A stretch of 64,000 nucleotides of DNA from a virus, in IMG/VR virus record IMGVR_UViG_3300042398_001307, positions 1 through 64,000 of that record, one strand, 5' to 3'. Under the pieces are notes generated by a model. It ran no database searches, was not told the origin of the DNA, and saw nothing but the letters and a program-made list of their open reading frames with translations. Shown here piece by piece: positions 56,204 to 64,000 of the stretch (its first letter is position 1; every line of letters starts with the position of its first letter). The position numbers and the translations under genes were made by a program.

Positions 56204-56732
56204 TAAGGTCATTCATGATTGCAATGGCCCATTTAAACGCCACTCTTGCTTCGTCACCTAAATCATCAGTTGCGATACTACGAATTGATGTTTTTAGTAT
56301 CTCGATATCTTTAAATTTATACATTCTACCGGTACCAGGTACCATTTTTGCTATGAATTGTCCACCAAACAAATCACCCATATGGCGAACATAAAAATGT
56401 GCCTTAATTAAGTGTCTACGTTCTTTATCGCCAACTAAATCGATTAAATAACGGTTGTAGTCAATTGCTGATTGTACCCATTTATTAGTGTAATCTTTTC
56501 CAGCCAATTCAACGAAATCTTGGTAAATGAGATTAGTTCGTTCTATTCCTGGTAATGTATCTAGGACTCCCAATAGTCTAGCACCTAGTTCAATTGGATT
56601 ATACACCAACATCATTTGATATAAATAATTGGCATATTGATCGTTTGTGATCTTCCCAGACAACAAAAGTTTTGAGAATTCGGTTTTCTCAACTTCTGTA
56701 TGAAGATCTTTTGTAATTTCACGTAATGACAT
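56187..56732 (-). CDS. Heme oxygenase
   Basis: 181 aa from ATG 56732 with AAGGA site. 'LREITKDLHTEVEKTEFSK' contains the proximal His; 'HFYVRHMGDLFGGQFIAK' is the distal-helix Gly-rich motif. Converts heme to biliverdin, Fe and CO. Consensus promoter at 56756. With the bilin reductase it forms a two-gene phytobilin operon, previously known from cyanophages and some marine phage contigs. Confidence 0.93.
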   Translation of the reverse strand: MSLREITKDLHTEVEKTEFSKLLLSGKITNDQYANYLYQMMLVYNPIELGARLLGVLDTLPGIERTNLIYQDFVELAGKDYTNKWVQSAIDYNRYLIDLVGDKERRHLIKAHFYVRHMGDLFGGQFIAKMVPGTGRMYKFKDIEILKTSIRSIATDDLGDEARVAFKWAIAIMNDLNEQIS

Positions 56733-56755
56733 ATTTTTCCTTATAATAATCATAT

Positions 56756-56784
56756 ATTATATCACTGTGCTGGAATAGTGTCAA
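56756..56784 (-). promoter_or_regulatory. Sigma-70-type promoter of the bilin operon
   Basis: Minus strand TTGACA, 17-bp spacer, TATAAT. Confidence 0.82.
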
Positions 56785-56804
56785 GAAAAAATATAAATAA
56801 AGAT

Positions 56805-56834
56805 GTAGTTCACGGAATTGGCGTTCCTAACTAC
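56805..56834 (+). promoter_or_regulatory. Conserved leader hairpin of homing endonuclease gene
   Basis: GTAGTT...AACTAC outer stem, GGAA/TTCC inner stem, TTGGCG loop, immediately after an exact TATAAATA box (56792). Counterpart of hairpins at 11073 and 23792. Confidence 0.68.
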
Positions 56835-56860
56835 TTTAATACTGTAAAGGAGTATCAACA

Positions 56861-57652
56861 ATGATATTTATAGAAAATAAGTATACCATATGGTATAATA
56901 AAATTATTAATTCCTCAAAAACTCGTAAATTATCAAATAATGTATATACAGAAAGACATCACATTATACCAAGAAGTGTTGGAGGGTCTAATGATGACAG
57001 TAATATAGCAATTCTTACTGCCCGTGAGCATTTTTTATGCCATTTATTATTAGTTAAAATGACTTCTAATAAAGAACGGGTTAAGATGATATATGCTTCT
57101 TGGAGAATGGTTTGCACATCTAACAGATATCAAGTAAGACATAAAACAACATCACGGATTTATCAAAAAATTAGAGAAGATTATATCAATGTTGTTAAAA
57201 ATAGAAAAATGACTGATGAAACAAAACAAAAATTAAGAGAAGCTAACCTAGGTAAAAAGCATAGTGATGAAAGTAAAGCAAAAATGTCCAAATCTAGAGC
57301 TGGTATACTATTAAATGAAATACACGGGATAGAAGAAGCAAATAAGATTAGGGAAAAACGTTCTGCTTCATTAAAAGGTAAAAATGCTGGAAAAACTCCT
57401 AGATTAGGTGCAAAATTAACAGAAGAATCCAAGCAGAAAATATCCGATAAAGCAAAACTCCGTAAAAAAGAATGCGAATATTGTAAAAATCAGTATTCTC
57501 TTTTAACTTACAATCGTTATCATGGTAAAAATTGTAAATTATCTGGGAATACTGATATTAGATTAATGAAAACTTGTGTATATTGTGATAAAACTATGGA
57601 CCCAGCAAATTATGCAAGATATCATGGTGATAAGTGTAAATTAAAACATTAA
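56861..57652 (+). CDS. HNH homing endonuclease with C-terminal zinc fingers
   Basis: 263 aa. HNH core 'ERHHIIPRSVGGSNDDSNIA ... REHFLCHLLLVKM', then NUMOD3-like repeats (ANLGKKHSDESKAKMSKS, NAGKTPRLGAKLTEESKQK) and two CxxC...YHGxxC fingers. Its stop overlaps the convergent clpS stop. Confidence 0.9.
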   Translation: MIFIENKYTIWYNKIINSSKTRKLSNNVYTERHHIIPRSVGGSNDDSNIAILTAREHFLCHLLLVKMTSNKERVKMIYASWRMVCTSNRYQVRHKTTSRIYQKIREDYINVVKNRKMTDETKQKLREANLGKKHSDESKAKMSKSRAGILLNEIHGIEEANKIREKRSASLKGKNAGKTPRLGAKLTEESKQKISDKAKLRKKECEYCKNQYSLLTYNRYHGKNCKLSGNTDIRLMKTCVYCDKTMDPANYARYHGDKCKLKH

Positions 57653-57951
57653 TCTTCACATTCAATTTTTATCTGGAGTGGAAAGCCATTATCTCTGGCC
57701 ATACGTGTTGCTTCAACCGCCTTGATTTCAGCAATTTCAAAGTCATATAACCCAGCAATACCAGAACCGGTTTCATGCACTTGCATAGTAACTGTGGATG
57801 CTGAATCGAAATTGTGTTTGAAAATATCAACAAGCATTTCAATTACGAAATCGACTGGTGTGAAATCATCGTTAAGGATAATGACCTTCCATCTTTTAGG
57901 TTCTGAAACACGAACTTTAATTTTTTCTTCAATTTTAACGTCTACTGCCAT
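57649..57951 (-). CDS. clpS: ClpS adaptor
   Basis: 100 aa. 'RWKVIILNDDFTPVDFVIEML' and 'FKHNFDSASTVTMQVHETGSG' match ClpS, including the N-degron pocket segment (NDDFTP) and H...G. Brings N-end-rule substrates to ClpA with ClpP. The phage also has ClpP. Confidence 0.93.
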   Translation of the reverse strand: MAVDVKIEEKIKVRVSEPKRWKVIILNDDFTPVDFVIEMLVDIFKHNFDSASTVTMQVHETGSGIAGLYDFEIAEIKAVEATRMARDNGFPLQIKIECED

Positions 57952-57971
57952 GATATATTTCCAAATAAGAT

Positions 57972-57989
57972 GGGGGAGTTTTCTCCCCC
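57972..57989 (-). terminator. Hairpin after hsp20
   Basis: Minus strand GGGGGAG-AAAA-CTCCCCC followed by ATCTTATTT; weak terminator between hsp20 and clpS. Confidence 0.55.
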
Positions 57990-57999
57990 GGGGTTTATA

Positions 58000-58431
58000 T
58001 TATTTAATTTCAATTTTTCGAGGTTTTACAGCTTCTGGAACCAATAATTCTAGTTCAATACTTAGAATACCATCTTTAACTGTTGCACCACGGACTTCTA
58101 AATACTCTGCCAAAAAGATTGATTTCTCAAAACTTCTTAATGCTAATCCACGATATTGATAATCGCGATCAGTGGTTTCAGTTTTATATCCCTTAACAAT
58201 AATTTCGTTTTGATTCACTTCAACTGAAACTTCATCCTTACTAAACCCTGCAATGGCCATTTCAATTTCATAAGCGTTGTCATCAACTTTTACCACATTA
58301 TATGGTGGATAATTATTAGTTGATGATTGTAAATATCGGTTTTCGTATTGACTATACAATCTGTCAAACCCGATTAATGCTCTACTTAAATTAGCTAATG
58401 CTGTTGTGTCTAATGTTCTTAATGTTGTCAT
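58000..58431 (-). CDS. Small heat-shock protein Hsp20
   Basis: 143 aa from ATG 58431 with AAGGAG. Alpha-crystallin domain with 'EIEMAIAGFSKDEVSVEVNQ', 'YQYRGLALRSFEKSIFLAE' and 'ATVKDGILSIEL'. Prevents aggregation. Its leader has a GAGGTAG/GCTACCTC hairpin 30-60 nt upstream that could act in temperature or expression control. Confidence 0.92.
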   Translation of the reverse strand: MTTLRTLDTTALANLSRALIGFDRLYSQYENRYLQSSTNNYPPYNVVKVDDNAYEIEMAIAGFSKDEVSVEVNQNEIIVKGYKTETTDRDYQYRGLALRSFEKSIFLAEYLEVRGATVKDGILSIELELLVPEAVKPRKIEIK

Positions 58432-58495
58432 CTTTGATTTCTCCTTATATAAGCAAGAGTTGAGGTAGCCTCGCCTGAGCACTACCTCTCCATGT

Positions 58496-62043
<3,548 letters not shown>

Positions 62044-62103
62044 AATATGTTCTCCTATAATGTTAAGCAAGAAATACAGTATACCCAACTGGCGTATACT
62101 TGT

Positions 62104-62862
62104 TTATTTATCATTTATTTTATTACTTTCGATAAATTCTGTCAATACTTTTTTCCAAGTATCTCTATTATAATTTGTTTTTCCATGACATTGTTTGCAT
62201 AATGGTATAAGATTATCAAATACATTATTTTTCTTGTTATAATCAATGTGATGTATATCTAGTTTTTTTGTTTCAATTTTGCAGATCTGACATGTGAACT
62301 TATAACTTTCTTTTATCAGCTGTTTTAATTCTGTGCTAAATTCTAGCCCATATTCTCCATTTGAAACACCACCTAACCACAGTGGATGATTTTCTTTTTT
62401 AGGTGTATTTTTTAATTGTTTTTCACGTTGTCCATCATTGTATGATAATTTTCCCGTTTTTGTCTCTTTCCAGCGCTGTTTTGTTTCTATAGAATGTTTA
62501 CATCCATGAAACGGGTTATTTTCACCTAATCTTTTTTCCGGGTGTTCTTTGATATACTTTTTTAAACTAATGCTAATCTTTTCTGCAGTTTCTGGACATT
62601 TACTTGGGTTATTATTTGATACCATTGTACTGCGCTGAACCTTTAACTGATTCGCTTTTGTAACACCGTGAACATCTTCCCATGTGCGTGTTTTTTGCCA
62701 ATCTTTCTGGCAATATACAGAACATGTTTTTTTCTTACGATGTGCTACTATCGGTAATCCAAAATCAGGATGATCTGCATCATTTATTATTTTTATTTCT
62801 ATAATATTATTGCAAGATGGATTGGAACATTCTTTATATGTTTTAATACTGTATGATGTCAT
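62104..62862 (-). CDS. HNH homing endonuclease
   Basis: 252 aa from ATG 62862. N-terminal Cys finger (CSNPSCNNIIEIK...CSVYCQKDW), NUMOD3-like repeat (LGENNPFHGCKHSIETKQRW), HNH core 'CQICKIETKKLDIHHIDYNK ... NLIPLCKQCHGKTN'. GATAAATACT box upstream. Inserted between dnaK and a MazG-like gene. Confidence 0.92.
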   Translation of the reverse strand: MTSYSIKTYKECSNPSCNNIIEIKIINDADHPDFGLPIVAHRKKKTCSVYCQKDWQKTRTWEDVHGVTKANQLKVQRSTMVSNNNPSKCPETAEKISISLKKYIKEHPEKRLGENNPFHGCKHSIETKQRWKETKTGKLSYNDGQREKQLKNTPKKENHPLWLGGVSNGEYGLEFSTELKQLIKESYKFTCQICKIETKKLDIHHIDYNKKNNVFDNLIPLCKQCHGKTNYNRDTWKKVLTEFIESNKINDK

Positions 62863-62910
62863 AATTAACTCCATTTATAGTATTTATCAATCCTAGATCA
62901 ATACCCAGTA

Positions 62911-63189
62911 TTATTTATCATTTTCAAAAGAAATACTTGACCAATTTAGAAGTTTTATCTTCTTTTTGATAGCAGCATTTTCTACTTTATCTACATCAAC
63001 TATTTTATTTTCAATCAATAGATGAATCATTGCTTGGAGATCACCAATTTCTTCTTCAAGGTGTTCTCTGTTTGTTTCTCCTTTCCATTCGGTATCTAAC
63101 CCAAAACGAAAAATTTTTGATATTGCTTGAATTACTTCAGCACATTCTTCTTGAGTAATACTAAGTATTTCTCTATGTTGCTTATCCAT
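62911..63189 (-). CDS. MazG-like nucleotide pyrophosphohydrolase
   Basis: 92 aa from ATG 63189 (MDKQHREILSITQEECAEVI). 'EECAEVIQAISKI' and 'LEEEIGDLQAMIHLL' carry the ExxE...ExxD metal sites. Different from the MazG-like protein at 8.5 kb. Promoter at 63214. Confidence 0.75.
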   Translation of the reverse strand: MDKQHREILSITQEECAEVIQAISKIFRFGLDTEWKGETNREHLEEEIGDLQAMIHLLIENKIVDVDKVENAAIKKKIKLLNWSSISFENDK

Positions 63190-63213
63190 AAGCACTCCCA
63201 TGATTAAAAATTA

Positions 63214-63242
63214 ATTATAACATGGGAGATAACTGATGTCAA
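63214..63242 (-). promoter_or_regulatory. Sigma-70-type promoter
   Basis: Minus strand TTGACA, 17-bp spacer, TATAAT before the MazG-like gene. Confidence 0.8.
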
Positions 63243-63245
63243 GTA

Positions 63246-64000
63246 CTATTTATAATCTCTTACTGATGACTCAATAAAACTTATTTCTGTTTCTGATAGA
63301 TTATATAGATTATACAACTCTGCATCATTCCATGATTTTGATAAATCAATAACTGGTACAAATGCAAATCTATCAGGTGGGTTATGTTGTGAAATTTTAC
63401 GTAATAACACCATAAATCTAAAAAACTTAGTTTGCATGTATGTAGCTAGGTTTAACGCTAATGTTTCATTATCAAAGTGATCAATCACTACGTAGGTTTC
63501 TGTACAAATTTCACCTGGTCCTATTACAAATGGTCTGTTAATTACTTGCAATTTATCGTTATCACCAGTACCAAACGCTGCACTGACTACTGTTTTATAT
63601 CTATGAATAATATCAATATTTTTTTTGATGTTACCAATGTCTGTATACTTTGCAAACTTCCTTCCATGAACTAATACGGTATTATCATGTTGATCCACAA
63701 AATCACTGAAGGTAGTTCTCAATCCAAACGGTGTTGTAGAAAGTACAATTGGACCATAAAATGAATCTGATTTATCTAAAACCTTATCAAGAATTGATAT
63801 CGCTTCATTGAATCGAACAATAACATCATATTTATTAAGTGGTCTTAATAATGAATTCACTACTTTATTATTATCAATACTAATAAATTCACAATCACCA
63901 TTATATGATTTGTCCATCAAGAAATATGAAACACTTCCTTCAACTAATGTATTATGGAAACAGTCTTTAGATGTTTTATAAATTCCAAGCTTTTTGATGT
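63246..64000 (-). CDS. C-terminal part of an Eco57I-type DNA N6-methylase-like protein (partial)
   Basis: Frame open to the right edge (251 codons seen), so the N-terminus lies outside. The visible part ('INRPFVIGPGEICTETYVVI', 'ATYMQTKFFRFMVLLRKISQ', 'FAFVPVIDLSKSWNDAELYN', 'LSETEISFIESSVRDYK') matches the target-recognition end of phage adenine methylases. The SAM and DPPY motifs would be upstream. Confidence 0.7.
   Translation of the reverse strand, partial: IKKLGIYKTSKDCFHNTLVEGSVSYFLMDKSYNGDCEFISIDNNKVVNSLLRPLNKYDVIVRFNEAISILDKVLDKSDSFYGPIVLSTTPFGLRTTFSDFVDQHDNTVLVHGRKFAKYTDIGNIKKNIDIIHRYKTVVSAAFGTGDNDKLQVINRPFVIGPGEICTETYVVIDHFDNETLALNLATYMQTKFFRFMVLLRKISQHNPPDRFAFVPVIDLSKSWNDAELYNLYNLSETEISFIESSVRDYK

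Overview
The window is a 64 kb piece of a large tailed phage with T4-like traits that probably infects an aerobic methanotroph. Evidence: tail-fibre-type structural genes at the left edge; a T4-type ATP DNA ligase and Rnl1-type RNA ligase; many free-standing GIY-YIG and HNH homing endonucleases; ATAAATA late-promoter-like boxes beside TTGACA/TATAAT promoters; about 27 tRNA genes; AT-rich, tightly packed, mostly minus-strand genes with ATGA/TAATG overlaps. A complete PmoC (particulate methane monooxygenase subunit C) with all six expected metal ligands points to a methane-oxidising gammaproteobacterial host; pmoC has been reported in large freshwater phages.

Layout. 1-4.3 kb: tail/appendage proteins. 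4.3-11 kb: small conserved phage genes, including a MazG-like and an L7/L12-C-terminal-like protein. 11-18 kb: homing endonuclease, pmoC, DNA ligase, CCA-enzyme-like nucleotidyltransferase, ClpP, phosphoesterase, IF-1, tRNA-Leu. 18-25 kb: RNA ligase whose 3' end was duplicated around a homing endonuclease, an interrupted phosphoesterase, sugar epimerase, PNK-like kinase, YqeY. 25-28.5 kb: Ro60, first Y-RNA-like elements, GroES, parvulin. 28.5-43.9 kb: a tRNA array (19 amino acids, Trp not found, two initiator-like tRNAs and a possible amber suppressor) mixed with Y-RNA-like elements, small genes, peptidyl-tRNA hydrolase Pth2, acireductone dioxygenase and a split, permuted tmRNA. 44-46.4 kb: three small membrane proteins and a HELTH metallopeptidase-like protein, rightward. 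46.4-55.5 kb: CHASE2 nucleotide cyclase, Gp88-like protein, RimK-like ligase, and a curli-type amyloid secretion set (CsgG, CsgF, curlin-repeat proteins, FecR). 55.5-56.7 kb: bilin reductase and heme oxygenase. 57.6-62 kb: ClpS, Hsp20, GroEL, DnaK. 62-64 kb: HNH endonuclease, MazG-like protein, and the end of a DNA-methylase-like gene.

Three systems stand out. (1) Eighteen elements share a 7-bp closing stem followed by a CAGCA box and carry tRNA-like parts: seven have T-arm and D-arm halves in circularly permuted order, and five short ones carry only a hairpin with a plausible anticodon loop. With Ro60 encoded just upstream they look like an expanded Y RNA (YrlA-like) family. (2) A phage curli/FecR/cyclase cluster. 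(3) A translation package: tRNAs, permuted tmRNA, IF-1, Pth2, RNA ligase, kinase and nucleotidyltransferase. All functions are read from sequence alone.
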